DNA of 64,000 nucleotides, from positions 3,769,501 to 3,833,500 of the forward strand of contig CP031585.1 of the NCBI GenBank assembly GCA_003217735.2. The letters are read 5' to 3'. The position numbers and the translations under genes are program-made. Position 1 is the first letter of the stretch. Each line of letters starts with the position of its first letter. Of this stretch, positions 37,266-46,714 are shown one piece after another. The DNA is from Marinibacterium anthonyi (GTDB taxonomy: Bacteria; Pseudomonadota; Alphaproteobacteria; Rhodobacterales; Rhodobacteraceae). The notes under the pieces are model-generated. The model did no database searches. It saw only the letters and a list, made by a program, of their open reading frames with translations, and was not told the origin of the DNA.

Positions 37266-37841
37266 GTTTACGGGACTCCGAAAAGCGAAACCTCGCTCAA
37301 CTTCAGTTGATTTCCGGTCAATTTCTGAAAAATTTGAAACAACCGCATCGAAAAATATTCTCGGTCGTGTAAGTTGTACGGAAGATTTCGGTCCCGCACA
37401 GACGCGACCAGACGCGGAGCATGGCGCAGGCGAATTCAATCGCACGGCTTCGGACCTGCCGGATCGATTGAATGGATTCTGGTATTGTGGCGATGTCCAC
37501 TGCGACCGCTTTCGGAACCAGGGAAAAGGATTTTGATTTCAGTCCACTACCAGCCCGATACAGCCAGTGGGGCCATTGCCCGCCCGGCCCTGCCGTCGAT
37601 GGCCGACTGGACGCCGGAAGCACACGGCGGGCATTCCCCGGCCATTCGGTCCTGCCAGAAACCCACGATCGTATTCGCAAAACCTCACGCCACATAGGTC
37701 GCGATCATGGAACAATTTGGCTTCGGCAGCGTCCTATGTTTCATAGATGAGAAATAGTTGCCGGTCTGAAATCCCGCTGCCGTGCAATCCCCCGGATGCG
37801 CGGCAGGTTGCCTGAGCGGAGAGAAGGAAGGAAAGGGTTCC
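37266..37841. other. 576-base gene-free stretch after the sRNA array
   Basis: No supported gene or RNA. The first part is AT-richer than the surrounding genome (AAAATTTG, AAAAATATTC near 37328-37365). The end carries the strong ribosome binding site AGAAGGAAGG of the next gene. The promoter of that gene must lie here, but no clear boxes were found. Confidence 0.4.
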
Positions 37842-38507
37842 ATGACGGTCCTGAAAGAAGGTTCAACGGGCGATGACGTGCAGAGCGTGCAGGTGCGCCT
37901 GAACGAACTTGGTGCCCACCCCGAACTGCGGACCGACGGGGACTTTGGCCCGATGACCCGCAATGCCCTGATCGCGTTCCAGACCATGGCGCGTCTGCCG
38001 CGGCGTGACGGAGAGCTTGACGCGATGACCCGCGCGGCCCTGAAGAAAGGCGGCAAGCTTCCGCAGATGCCCGTCATGGACTATGCGCAGCTGCCCGACA
38101 TCTTCGAAAGCATCCCCGACAATTTCGCCCGCCTGCTGGAACATCTGAACCGGATGAAAAGCCTGATTGCGCGACTGGACTCGCAGGTCAGCCGCAACCG
38201 CGAGGCGATGCAGTCGATGATGGCCCGGAACGGGCCGCTGTGGTGCGAACTGTCGCAGCGCTATGAGGCGATCGCCAAGCTGCAGCAGGAATTCCGCGAG
38301 GTCCTGCTGGATGATCCCCACCGCGCCGAGCAGATTGCACTGGATTGCGTCAAGCGCAATGGCGAGGCGCAAAAGCTTTATAACGCGGCCTTCGAGGCGC
38401 AGAGCGACACGAACGACGCCCTGAAAACCCTGCAATCCTACACCGCGACCATGGCCAGGGAAATGACCCGGCAGGCGGACGAACTGGCCAAGCTGCTGAA
38501 GAACTGA
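37842..38507 (+). CDS. Peptidoglycan-binding-like domain protein with coiled coil, unsecreted
   Basis: A 221-residue protein whose residues ~5-65 match the PG_binding_1 fold (LKEGSTGDDVQSVQVRLNEL, DGDFGPMTRNALIAFQ). The rest (residues ~85-221) is predicted helical and coiled coil (MKSLIARLDSQVSRNREAMQSM onward). No signal peptide or membrane helix is present, which is odd for a cell-wall binder; the domain may have been reused or the protein may be exported by a specialised route. It precedes an HExxH-like gene on the same strand. Confidence 0.65.
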   Translation: MTVLKEGSTGDDVQSVQVRLNELGAHPELRTDGDFGPMTRNALIAFQTMARLPRRDGELDAMTRAALKKGGKLPQMPVMDYAQLPDIFESIPDNFARLLEHLNRMKSLIARLDSQVSRNREAMQSMMARNGPLWCELSQRYEAIAKLQQEFREVLLDDPHRAEQIALDCVKRNGEAQKLYNAAFEAQSDTNDALKTLQSYTATMAREMTRQADELAKLLKN

Positions 38508-38580
38508 CGCCGCCAGAATCCGGCCATGGTCCGGCCGGATCCGGACACACCATGTGCCCACCGGGCCCTTTTCGTATCAC

Positions 38581-38610
38581 CGGCGGCGTCCGCCCAGAGC
38601 GCCGCCGTTT
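38581..38610 (+). terminator. Hairpin after the peptidoglycan-binding-like gene
   Basis: An 8-bp stem CGGCGGCG/CGCCGCCG (38581-38607, 11-base loop) followed by TTT. A second, weaker GCCCG/CGGGC hairpin with TTTT lies at 38704-38725, just before the next start codon. Either could reduce read-through into the next gene. Confidence 0.4.
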
Positions 38611-38741
38611 CGCGTTATGGGCCATTCGAAGTGATGGAATTCCTGTTTTGGGTGTAATCTGCGTCACAGACGGGCGCCCAATCGTGCGCCATTGTCCCCA
38701 CATGCCCGCCAGTTCGGGCGCTTTTGCGAGTGGAGCACGAC

Positions 38742-39335
38742 ATGGGTACTGCAACGAAGGTCGAGAAATTTCCGGTGATCAAGGTCAAGACCAGCCTTGG
38801 CAAACCCAGCATGAAGACCAGTTTCAAGGTCAAGGGCGCGACCCTGGACGAGGTGCGCGACAACCTCGCAAAGTTCGATCACTGGGGGGAATACACCTGC
38901 CCGCTGGGCACCAAGTGGAAGACGGCGGGCAAGCAGAAGAACGCGACCGAAGTCTCGCTGACCACGAAACCCGAGATCGCGATGCCGGTCTGGTCGAATT
39001 ACTCGAAGGCCTCCAAGGACGACAAGGCCGCCTGGGACGCCATGTACGCCAAGCTGCTGAAGCACGAGAAGAACCACCATGCGCTGGCGCTTGAGGCCAT
39101 TGCCATCTTCATCAAGGAAATCGACGACAAGAATTCCGCGATCGACGCCGTGAACAAGAAGATCGACAAGGAAACCGACCCGAAGAAACAGGAAAAACTG
39201 CGCGATGACTTCGACGCGATGACGGAATCCGTCCTGAAGGCGCGGCTGAAGACATTGGGCGAAGACCTGCAAAAGGTGCAGGACGACTACGACACCAAAT
39301 CGGACCACGGCAAGAAGGAAGGCGTCAAGCTGTGA
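38742..39335 (+). CDS. Putative DUF922-like zinc protease, unsecreted
   Basis: A 197-residue soluble, lysine-rich protein. The central pattern AAWDAMYAKLLKHEKNHHALAL contains HEKNH, an HExxH zinc-protease motif in a helix, and the segment before it (MPVWSNYSKASKDDKAAW) resembles the DUF922 family. The C-terminal third is coiled coil (KKIDKETDPKKQEKLRDDF). No signal peptide is visible. GGAG lies 9 bases before ATG 38742. Function unknown; protease activity is inferred from the motif only. It converges with the helicase gene after 11 bases. Confidence 0.6.
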   Translation: MGTATKVEKFPVIKVKTSLGKPSMKTSFKVKGATLDEVRDNLAKFDHWGEYTCPLGTKWKTAGKQKNATEVSLTTKPEIAMPVWSNYSKASKDDKAAWDAMYAKLLKHEKNHHALALEAIAIFIKEIDDKNSAIDAVNKKIDKETDPKKQEKLRDDFDAMTESVLKARLKTLGEDLQKVQDDYDTKSDHGKKEGVKL

Positions 39336-39346
39336 CGCCCACCTGA

Positions 39347-41728
39347 TCAGAAGGGAATATCGTCGCTGGCTGACACGAAGCGGGCGACGACCTTCTTCAC
39401 CCCCGCCTTTTCAAAGTCGATCTCCAGCTTGTCGCCTTCTATCCCGACGATGGCGCCATAGCCGAACTTCTGGTGGAACACCCGTTCGCCCATGGTAAAG
39501 CTCGACACCGCTTCCAGGTCGATCACCGAATTCCGGCTTTCCTTGGGCTGCGACATGCCGCGCTGTCCGGCCCGCGCCTGCAGGCGTTTCCAGCCCGGCG
39601 AGTTGTAGACATTGGCCTCGGCCGCTTTCGCCTCGACTCCCGCGTTCAGACCCGACCCCAACCCGGACCCCATGCCGGCGGATGCCGCACCGAAGCCCCC
39701 GCCGTACAGGCCCGGCGGCGTCAGCACCTCGACATGCTGTTCGGGCAGTTCGTCGATGAACCGCGACGGCAACGCCGATTGCCACTGGCCGAACACCCGC
39801 CGGTTGGCCGCGAAGGAAATCGTGCAGACTTCCTCGGCGCGGGTGATGCCCACGTAGGCCAGCCGCCGTTCCTCCTCGAGCCCCTTGAGCCCGGTCTCGT
39901 CCATCGACCGTTGCGACGGGAACAGCCCATCCTCCCACCCCGGCAGGAACACGGCGGGAAATTCCAGCCCCTTGGCCGCATGCAGCGTCATGATCGATAT
40001 CTTCTCGTCCGCGTCGTCGCTTTCATTGTCCATGATCAGCGCGACGTGTTCCAGGAAGCCCTGCAGGTTCTCGAAGGATTCCAGTGCCTTGATCAGTTCC
40101 TTGAGGTTCTCCAGACGGCCCGGCGCCTCGGGCGTCTTGTCGTTCTGCCACATCTCGGTGTAGCCGGATTCATCCAGGATGATCTCGGCCAGTTCCATGT
40201 GGCTGACCGATGTATCCCCCGTCATCCGCCCCCAACGCGCCAGGCTTTCGACCAGGTGACGCAGCTGGTTGGCGCCCTTGCCCTTGATCAACCCGGTTTC
40301 GACCGCGATCGCCGCGCCTTCCACCAGGCTTACGCCATTGCTGCGGGCAGCCACCTGGATCGTCTGTTGCGCCTTGTCGCCCAGACCCCGTTTCGGCGTG
40401 TTGACGATGCGTTCGAACGCCAGGTCGTCGTCGGGCGACACCACCAGCCGGAAATAGGCCATGGCATCGCGGATCTCCATCCGTTCGTAAAAGCGCGGGC
40501 CGCCGATGACCTTGTAGGGCAGACCGATGGTCAGGAACCTGTCCTCGAACGCCCGCATCTGGTGGGACGCCCGCACCAGGATCGCCATCTGGTTCAGCGA
40601 ATAGGGATGCATGCCACGGGTGCCGCGCTGCATCGATTCGACTTCCTCGCCGATCCAGCGCGCCTCTTCCTCGCCGTCCCAATGGCCGATCAGGCGCACC
40701 TTCTCGCCCTCCTGCGCATCGGTCCACAGCGTCTTGCCCAACCGCCCCTCGTTCCCGGCGATCACGCCGGACGCGGCGGCCAGGATATGCGGGGTCGACC
40801 GGTAATTCTGTTCCAGCCGCACAACATGGGCACCCGGAAAATCCTTTTCGAACCGCAGGATGTTGCCCACCTCGGCGCCGCGCCAGCCATAGATCGACTG
40901 GTCGTCATCCCCCACGCAGCAGATGTTCTTGTGCCCCGACGCCAACAGCCGCAGCCACAGGTACTGGGCCACGTTGGTATCCTGATATTCGTCCACCAGG
41001 ATGTAGCGGAACCAGCGCTGGTATTGCTCCAGCACGTCGGGATGGGCCTGGAAGATCGTCACCATGTGCAGCAGCAGGTCGCCGAAATCGACGGCGTTCA
41101 ATTCGCGCAGGCGTTCCTGGTACTGGGCGTACAGGCCGACGCCCTTGTGGTTGTAGGCCCCCGCATCCGCCGCCGGCACCTTGCCCGGGGTCAGCGCCCG
41201 GTTCTTCCAGCCGTCGATGATGTTGGCCAGCTGGCGCGCCGGCCAGCGCTTGTCGTCGATGCCCGCCGCCTGCACCAGCTGCTTGAGCAGGCGAAGCTGG
41301 TCGTCGGTGTCCAGAATCGTGAAATTCGACTTAAGCCCGGCCAGTTCGGCGTGACGGCGCAAGAGCTTCACGCAGATCGAATGGAAGGTGCCCAGCCAGG
41401 GCACCCCTTCGATCGCCTGGCCCAGCATGCCGCCCACGCGGTTCTTCATCTCGCGCGCGGCCTTGTTGGTGAAGGTCACGGCCAGGATCTCGTTCGGGCG
41501 GGCGGAACCGGTGTTCAGCAGATGCACGATCCGCGCGGTCAGCGCCTTGGTCTTGCCGGTTCCGGCGCCGGCCAGCATCAGGACCGGACCATCCAGGATC
41601 TCGACCGCCTCGCGTTGGGCCGGGTTCAGACCGTCAAGATAGGGCATGGGCCGGCTGGCCATCGCGCGCGCCGACAGTGAACTTCGGTCGGCCTGTTCAA
41701 AGGCGTCCATGTCATCGAAACTGCTCAT
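39347..41728 (-). CDS. uvrD: ATP-dependent DNA helicase UvrD/PcrA
   Basis: A superfamily 1A 3'-5' helicase for nucleotide-excision and mismatch repair and removal of RecA filaments. The 793-residue protein has Walker A AGAGTGKTKALTARI, motif Ia VTFTNKAAREMKNR, Walker B VDEYQDTN, motif III GDDDQSIYGWRGAE, motif V MTLHAAKGLEFPAVFLPGWE and motif VI RLAYVGITRA. Its C-terminal end carries a Tudor-like fold typical of PcrA. A LexA-type box lies 42 bases upstream of ATG 41728, suggesting SOS control. Confidence 0.94.
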   Translation of the reverse strand: MSSFDDMDAFEQADRSSLSARAMASRPMPYLDGLNPAQREAVEILDGPVLMLAGAGTGKTKALTARIVHLLNTGSARPNEILAVTFTNKAAREMKNRVGGMLGQAIEGVPWLGTFHSICVKLLRRHAELAGLKSNFTILDTDDQLRLLKQLVQAAGIDDKRWPARQLANIIDGWKNRALTPGKVPAADAGAYNHKGVGLYAQYQERLRELNAVDFGDLLLHMVTIFQAHPDVLEQYQRWFRYILVDEYQDTNVAQYLWLRLLASGHKNICCVGDDDQSIYGWRGAEVGNILRFEKDFPGAHVVRLEQNYRSTPHILAAASGVIAGNEGRLGKTLWTDAQEGEKVRLIGHWDGEEEARWIGEEVESMQRGTRGMHPYSLNQMAILVRASHQMRAFEDRFLTIGLPYKVIGGPRFYERMEIRDAMAYFRLVVSPDDDLAFERIVNTPKRGLGDKAQQTIQVAARSNGVSLVEGAAIAVETGLIKGKGANQLRHLVESLARWGRMTGDTSVSHMELAEIILDESGYTEMWQNDKTPEAPGRLENLKELIKALESFENLQGFLEHVALIMDNESDDADEKISIMTLHAAKGLEFPAVFLPGWEDGLFPSQRSMDETGLKGLEEERRLAYVGITRAEEVCTISFAANRRVFGQWQSALPSRFIDELPEQHVEVLTPPGLYGGGFGAASAGMGSGLGSGLNAGVEAKAAEANVYNSPGWKRLQARAGQRGMSQPKESRNSVIDLEAVSSFTMGERVFHQKFGYGAIVGIEGDKLEIDFEKAGVKKVVARFVSASDDIPF

Positions 41729-41769
41729 GGAAACGATCCTAGCGCGGTTCGGCGGAACGGAAAAGGCTT

Positions 41770-41784
41770 GTTCGCCGTTCGTTC
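41770..41784. promoter_or_regulatory. LexA-type SOS box upstream of uvrD
   Basis: GTTC-GCCGTTC-GTTC fits the alphaproteobacterial LexA consensus GTTC-N7-GTTC exactly. It lies 42 bases before the uvrD start, in the opposite orientation (GAAC-N7-GAAC on the minus strand), which is also used by LexA. Confidence 0.6.
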
Positions 41785-41905
41785 ACTTCAAATCGGCAAT
41801 CGCCCGCACGTTTTCCTGCAAGAAAACGGCACGGGAAATTCGAATTTTCCGGCAAGGGCCCGAGCCCTCTGGACTTAGGCGTTAACTTTGCACAGGGTCC
41901 GGCCC

Positions 41906-43057
41906 GTGGACCTGCACCAGACATATCCCGGGCTATCCGATCTGCGCGCCCGCGCCCGGCGCCGGCTGCCGGCGTTCGTGTGGGAATACCTGGACAGCGC
42001 GACGGGAACCGAGGCCACCAAGCACCGCAATCGCGCCGCGCTGGACCGAATCGGGTTCGAACCGTCGATCCTGCACGGGGCCTTCACCCCCGACCTGACC
42101 GCCCCGCTTCTGGGCCATGATTTTCCCTTGCCCGTGGGCATCGCGCCGGTCGGCATGTCCGGCCTGATCTGGGAACGGGCCGAAATCCACCTGGCGCGCG
42201 CCGCCGCCAGGGCCGGCATCCCCTATTCGATGTCCACCGTCGCCACCCGGTCGCCCGAAGACGTGGCGCCGCACCTGGGCGATCACGGCTGGTTCCAGCT
42301 GTACCCGCCCAAGGACGAAGGCATCCGCAAGGACATGCTGGCGCGCGCGAAGGACGCCGGATTTACAGGGCTGGTTCTGACGGTCGACGTGCCCGTCGCC
42401 TCGCGCCGCGAACGCCAGACCCGGTCGGGGCTGAAAAGCCCGCCCAAGCTGACGCCGCGCCTTTTGGCGCAGGTGGCGATGTGCCCGGCCTGGGCCTGGG
42501 CGATGAAGGGCGAACGCGACATCCACATGCGCACGCTCGACAAGTATTCCGACCTGCAGGCCAACCTGCCGCCGACCGAACACATCGGATACCTGCTGCG
42601 CACCTCGCCCGACTGGCATTACCTGCGTTGGCTGCGCGAGCATTGGGATGGCCACCTGATCGTGAAAGGCGTGCTGCGCGGATCCGACGCAGCCGCATTG
42701 GAAGCCGAAGGGGTCGACGCGATCTGGGTATCCAACCACGCCGGCCGTCAGTTCGATGCTGCACCCGCATCCATCGAATCCCTGCCCCGGATCCGCCAGA
42801 ACACCACGCTGCCGGTAATCTTCGACAGTGGCATCGAAGGCGGGCTGGACATCCTGCGCGCCATCGCCCTGGGCGCCGATTTCGTCATGCTGGGCAGGGG
42901 CTTCCACTATGCCCTTGCCGCCCTGGGCCCCGAAGGCCCGGCCCACCTGGTCGACATCCTCGCCAAGGACATGGCCGCGAACATGGGGCAACTGGGCGCC
43001 AAGGACCTCAAATCCCTGCCGCCGGCCTTTTTGCTGGACGATCACCTGAAAATATAA
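41906..43057 (+). CDS. lldD: FMN-dependent L-lactate dehydrogenase / alpha-hydroxy acid oxidase
   Basis: A 383-residue FMN enzyme oxidising L-lactate (or a related 2-hydroxy acid) to the keto acid. Visible family residues are Tyr in AFVWEYLDSATG, STVATRSPEDV, FQLYPPKD, LIVKGVL (Lys), and the catalytic His-Arg in SNHAGRQFD, where Ala replaces the usual second Gly. DSGIEGGLDILRAIALGAD binds the FMN phosphate. GTG 41906 is used (VDLHQTYPGLSDLRARA), with AGGG upstream; an in-frame TTG at 41888 is possible. It precedes pyc, suggesting lactate/pyruvate entry. Confidence 0.88.
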   Translation: MDLHQTYPGLSDLRARARRRLPAFVWEYLDSATGTEATKHRNRAALDRIGFEPSILHGAFTPDLTAPLLGHDFPLPVGIAPVGMSGLIWERAEIHLARAAARAGIPYSMSTVATRSPEDVAPHLGDHGWFQLYPPKDEGIRKDMLARAKDAGFTGLVLTVDVPVASRRERQTRSGLKSPPKLTPRLLAQVAMCPAWAWAMKGERDIHMRTLDKYSDLQANLPPTEHIGYLLRTSPDWHYLRWLREHWDGHLIVKGVLRGSDAAALEAEGVDAIWVSNHAGRQFDAAPASIESLPRIRQNTTLPVIFDSGIEGGLDILRAIALGADFVMLGRGFHYALAALGPEGPAHLVDILAKDMAANMGQLGAKDLKSLPPAFLLDDHLKI

Positions 43058-43128
43058 CCATTCTGCACTGCAGAACCGGGGCCGCAAGCCGCGCTTGGAC
43101 CAAAGACCGTATTGTGCGGCGCAAGGTC

Positions 43129-43144
43129 TTAACGTGTGGTTAAC
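43129..43144. promoter_or_regulatory. CtrA-type box upstream of pyc
   Basis: TTAA-CGTGTGG-TTAAC is an exact match to the CtrA consensus TTAA-N7-TTAAC, 43 bases before the pyc start codon. It is the only full match noted in the window, so CtrA control of pyruvate carboxylase is a reasonable but unproven reading. Confidence 0.5.
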
Positions 43145-43186
43145 GCTGACGGGGCCGGTGAGGACTGGGAAGGGAAGAGGACCAGC

Positions 43187-46100
43187 ATGACCGAATTTCG
43201 CAAGATTCTGGTGGCCAACCGCGGCGAGATCGCGATCCGCGTGATGCGCGCCGCAAACGAGATGGGCAAGCGCACCGTCGCTGTCTTTGCCGAAGAGGAC
43301 AAGCTGTCGCTGCACCGCTTCAAGGCGGACGAGGCCTATCGCATCGGCGAAGGACTGGGCCCGGTGCAGGCCTACCTTTCCATCCCCGAGATCATCCGCG
43401 TCGCCAAGGATTGCGGCGCCGACGCGATCCACCCGGGCTACGGCCTGCTGTCCGAGAACCCCGAATTCGTCGACGCCTGCGACGCCGCCGGCATCACCTT
43501 CATCGGGCCCAGGGCCGAAACCATGCGCGCCCTTGGCGACAAGGCATCGGCCCGCAAGGTCGCCATCGAGGCCGGCGTGCCCGTCATCCCCGCGACCGAA
43601 GTGCTGGGCGACGACATGGAGCTGATCGCGAAGGAGGCGGCCGAGATCGGCTATCCGCTGATGCTCAAGGCCTCGTGGGGCGGCGGCGGCCGGGGGATGC
43701 GCCCGATCATGGACCCGTCCGAGCTGAAGGAAAAGGTGCTGGAAGGCCGGCGCGAGGCCGAGGCGGCGTTCGGCAATGGCGAAGGCTACCTGGAAAAGAT
43801 GATCCTGCGCGCCCGCCACGTCGAGGTTCAGATCCTCGGCGACAAGCACGGGCACATGTACCACCTGTTCGAACGCGACTGTTCGGTTCAGCGGCGCAAC
43901 CAGAAGGTCGTCGAACGCGCGCCCGCCCCCTACCTGACCGAAGACCAGCGGGCCGAGATCTGTGACCTGGGCTACCGGATCTGCAAGCACGTGAACTATG
44001 AATGCGCCGGCACGGTCGAATTCCTGATGGATATGGAAACCGGCCATTTCTACTTCATCGAGGTGAACCCCCGCGTGCAGGTGGAACACACGGTGACGGA
44101 GGAAGTCACCGGCATCGACATCGTGCGCGCCCAGATCCTGATCGCCGAGGGCAAGACCATCGCCGAGGCCACCGGCAAGGCGAACCAGTCCGAGGTGCGA
44201 CTGAACGGCCACGCGATCCAGGCCCGGATCACCACCGAGGATCCGCAGAACAACTTCATCCCCGATTACGGCCGCATCACCGCCTATCGCGGGGCCACCG
44301 GCATGGGGATCCGGCTGGACGGCGGCACCGCCTATTCCGGCGCCGTGATCACGCGGTACTACGATTCGCTGCTGGAAAAGGTCACCGCCTGGGCGCCCAC
44401 ACCCGAAATGGCCATCGCCCGCATGGACCGCGCCCTGCGCGAATTCCGCATTCGGGGCGTGTCCACCAACATCGCCTTTGTCGAGAACCTGCTGAAGCAC
44501 CCGACGTTCCTTTCGAACGAATACACCACCAAGTTCATCGACACGACCGACGCGCTGTTCGACTTCGTCCAGCGCCGCGACCGGGCCACCCGGATCCTGA
44601 CCTATATCGCCGACATCACCGTCAACGGTCACCCCGACGTCGCCGGCCGCCCCCGTCCGCCGGCCACCATCAAGCTGCCCGTCGCGCCGCGCCCGATGGC
44701 CGACAGCCCCGCGCCCGGCACCAAGCAGATCCTGGACGAACAGGGTCCGCAGGCGGTGGCCGACTGGATGGCCGCGCAGGACAGGCTGCTGATCACCGAC
44801 ACCACCATGCGCGATGCGCCGCAATCGCTGCTGGCCACGCGGATGCGGTCGCTCGACATGATCAAGATCGCGCCGAACTACGCGCGCGACCTGCCCAACC
44901 TGTTCAGCGTCGAATGCTGGGGCGGCGCGACCTTTGACGTGGCCTACCGCTTCCTGCAGGAATGCCCCTGGCAGCGCCTGCGCGACCTGCGCGCTGCGAT
45001 GCCCAACGTGATGACCCAGATGCTGCTGCGCGGGTCGAACGGGGTCGGTTATACGAACTATCCCGACAACGTGGTGCAATCCTTTGTCGCCCAGGCGGCC
45101 GAAACCGGCATCGACCTGTTCCGCGTCTTCGACCCGCTGAACTGGGTCGAGAACATGCGCGTCGCCATGGATGCGGTGCTGGACTCGGGCAAGGTGCTGG
45201 AAGGCGCGATCTGCTATACCGGCGATATCCACGATCCGGACCGGGCCAAGTACAACCTCAAGTACTATGTCGACATGGGCAAGGAACTGAAGGCTGCCGG
45301 GGTGCATGTGCTGGGCCTGAAGGACATGGGCGGGCTGGTCAAACCCCGCGCCGCCACCGTGCTGGTCAAGGCGCTGAAGGAAGAACTGGGCCTGCCGATC
45401 CACTTCCACACCCATGACACCGCCGGCATCGCCTGTGCATCGATCTTCGCCGCGGCCGAGGCCGGGGTTGATGCAGTCGACGGGGCGATGGATGCGCTCT
45501 CGGGCAACACATCCCAGGCGACGCTGGGCACGCTGGTTGAGGCGTTGAAGCATTCCGACCGAGACACGCAGCTGGATATCGAGGCGATCCGTCGGATTTC
45601 CAACTACTGGGAATCGGTGCGCAACCACTACGTGGCGTTTGAATCCGGCATGCAGTCGCCTTCGTCCGAGGTCTATCTGCACGAAATGCCGGGCGGCCAG
45701 TTCACAAACCTCAAGGCGCAGGCCAGGTCCATGGGGCTGGAAGACAAGTGGCACGAGGTCGCCAAGGCCTATGCCGACGTGAACCAGCTGTTCGGCGACG
45801 TGATCAAGGTGACGCCCATCGCCAAGACCGTCGGCGACCTGGCGCTGATGCTGGTCAGCCAGGGGATCAGCACCGAGGAACTGCTGAAGCCGGAAACCGA
45901 ATTTTCCTTCCCCGACAGCGTGATCACGCTGATGAAGGGCAATGTCGGCCAGGCGCCCGGCGGCTTCCCCCCGGCCATCGTCAAGAAGGTGCTGAAGGAC
46001 GAGGAACCGATCACCGTGCGCCCCGGATCACTGCTGCCGCCTGCCGACATGGAGGCCGAGCGCAGGAAGCTGATCGAGACATACGAGGTCGAGATCGATG

Positions 46101-46627
46101 ACGAGGACCTGAACGGCTACATGATGTATCCCAAGGTCTTCACCGATTACCTGGAACGCCACGCGATCTATGGCCCCGTGCGCACCCTGCCGACCAAGAC
46201 GTTCTTCTACGGCATGGAACCGGGCGAGGAGATCACGGCGGAAATCGATCCGGGCAAGACGCTTGAGATCCTGTTCCAGACGATTTCCGAAACCGACGAA
46301 AAGGGCGAGGTGCGGGTGTTCTTCGAACTGAACGGCCAGCCCCGGGTGATCCGCGTGCCCAACCGCAAGATGGCGGGATCGGCGGCGATGCGGCCCAAGG
46401 CGGATCCGTCGAACCCCAACCACGTGGCGGCGCCCATGCCGGGTGTCGTGGCCTCGGTCGCGGTGCAGGCCGGCGCCACGGTCAAGCCGGGCGACATGCT
46501 GCTGACCATCGAGGCGATGAAGATGGAAACCGGCATGCACGCCGACCGCGATGCCAAGGTCAAGGCGGTGCACGTGCAGCCGGGCAGCCAGATCGACGCC
46601 AAGGACCTGCTGATCGAATTCGAATAG
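43187..46627 (+). CDS. pyc: Pyruvate carboxylase
   Basis: A biotin enzyme making oxaloacetate from pyruvate and bicarbonate, refilling the TCA cycle. The 1146-residue single chain contains biotin carboxylase (residues ~1-450; ILVANRGEIAIRVMRAANE, KASWGGGGRGMRPI), carboxyltransferase (~530-830; DTTMRDAPQSLLATRMRS, LKDMGGLVKP), the PYC allosteric region and the biotinyl domain with EAMKMETGM (Lys at residue ~1112). AGAGGA precedes ATG 43187. A hairpin follows its stop. Confidence 0.97.
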   Translation: MTEFRKILVANRGEIAIRVMRAANEMGKRTVAVFAEEDKLSLHRFKADEAYRIGEGLGPVQAYLSIPEIIRVAKDCGADAIHPGYGLLSENPEFVDACDAAGITFIGPRAETMRALGDKASARKVAIEAGVPVIPATEVLGDDMELIAKEAAEIGYPLMLKASWGGGGRGMRPIMDPSELKEKVLEGRREAEAAFGNGEGYLEKMILRARHVEVQILGDKHGHMYHLFERDCSVQRRNQKVVERAPAPYLTEDQRAEICDLGYRICKHVNYECAGTVEFLMDMETGHFYFIEVNPRVQVEHTVTEEVTGIDIVRAQILIAEGKTIAEATGKANQSEVRLNGHAIQARITTEDPQNNFIPDYGRITAYRGATGMGIRLDGGTAYSGAVITRYYDSLLEKVTAWAPTPEMAIARMDRALREFRIRGVSTNIAFVENLLKHPTFLSNEYTTKFIDTTDALFDFVQRRDRATRILTYIADITVNGHPDVAGRPRPPATIKLPVAPRPMADSPAPGTKQILDEQGPQAVADWMAAQDRLLITDTTMRDAPQSLLATRMRSLDMIKIAPNYARDLPNLFSVECWGGATFDVAYRFLQECPWQRLRDLRAAMPNVMTQMLLRGSNGVGYTNYPDNVVQSFVAQAAETGIDLFRVFDPLNWVENMRVAMDAVLDSGKVLEGAICYTGDIHDPDRAKYNLKYYVDMGKELKAAGVHVLGLKDMGGLVKPRAATVLVKALKEELGLPIHFHTHDTAGIACASIFAAAEAGVDAVDGAMDALSGNTSQATLGTLVEALKHSDRDTQLDIEAIRRISNYWESVRNHYVAFESGMQSPSSEVYLHEMPGGQFTNLKAQARSMGLEDKWHEVAKAYADVNQLFGDVIKVTPIAKTVGDLALMLVSQGISTEELLKPETEFSFPDSVITLMKGNVGQAPGGFPPAIVKKVLKDEEPITVRPGSLLPPADMEAERRKLIETYEVEIDDEDLNGYMMYPKVFTDYLERHAIYGPVRTLPTKTFFYGMEPGEEITAEIDPGKTLEILFQTISETDEKGEVRVFFELNGQPRVIRVPNRKMAGSAAMRPKADPSNPNHVAAPMPGVVASVAVQAGATVKPGDMLLTIEAMKMETGMHADRDAKVKAVHVQPGSQIDAKDLLIEFE

Positions 46628-46646
46628 GATTCAATGCCACCAAAAT

Positions 46647-46678
46647 GCCCCAAAGCGGTTTCTTTCCCGCCTTGGGGC
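46647..46678 (+). terminator. Hairpin after pyc
   Basis: GCCCCAA and GCGG pair with CCGC and TTGGGGC around a TTTCTTT-rich loop, 20 bases after the pyc stop. No T tract follows, so termination efficiency is uncertain. Confidence 0.5.
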
Positions 46679-46714
46679 GCAGGCAGACTGCCCGCCAGTT
46701 AGGGAGTCTGCCCC

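Noticed and set aside
41933-45754. Very long open frame (1273 codons) on the minus strand
   Set aside because: It is antisense to lldD and pyc, both with clear catalytic motifs; such shadows are common in GC-rich DNA.
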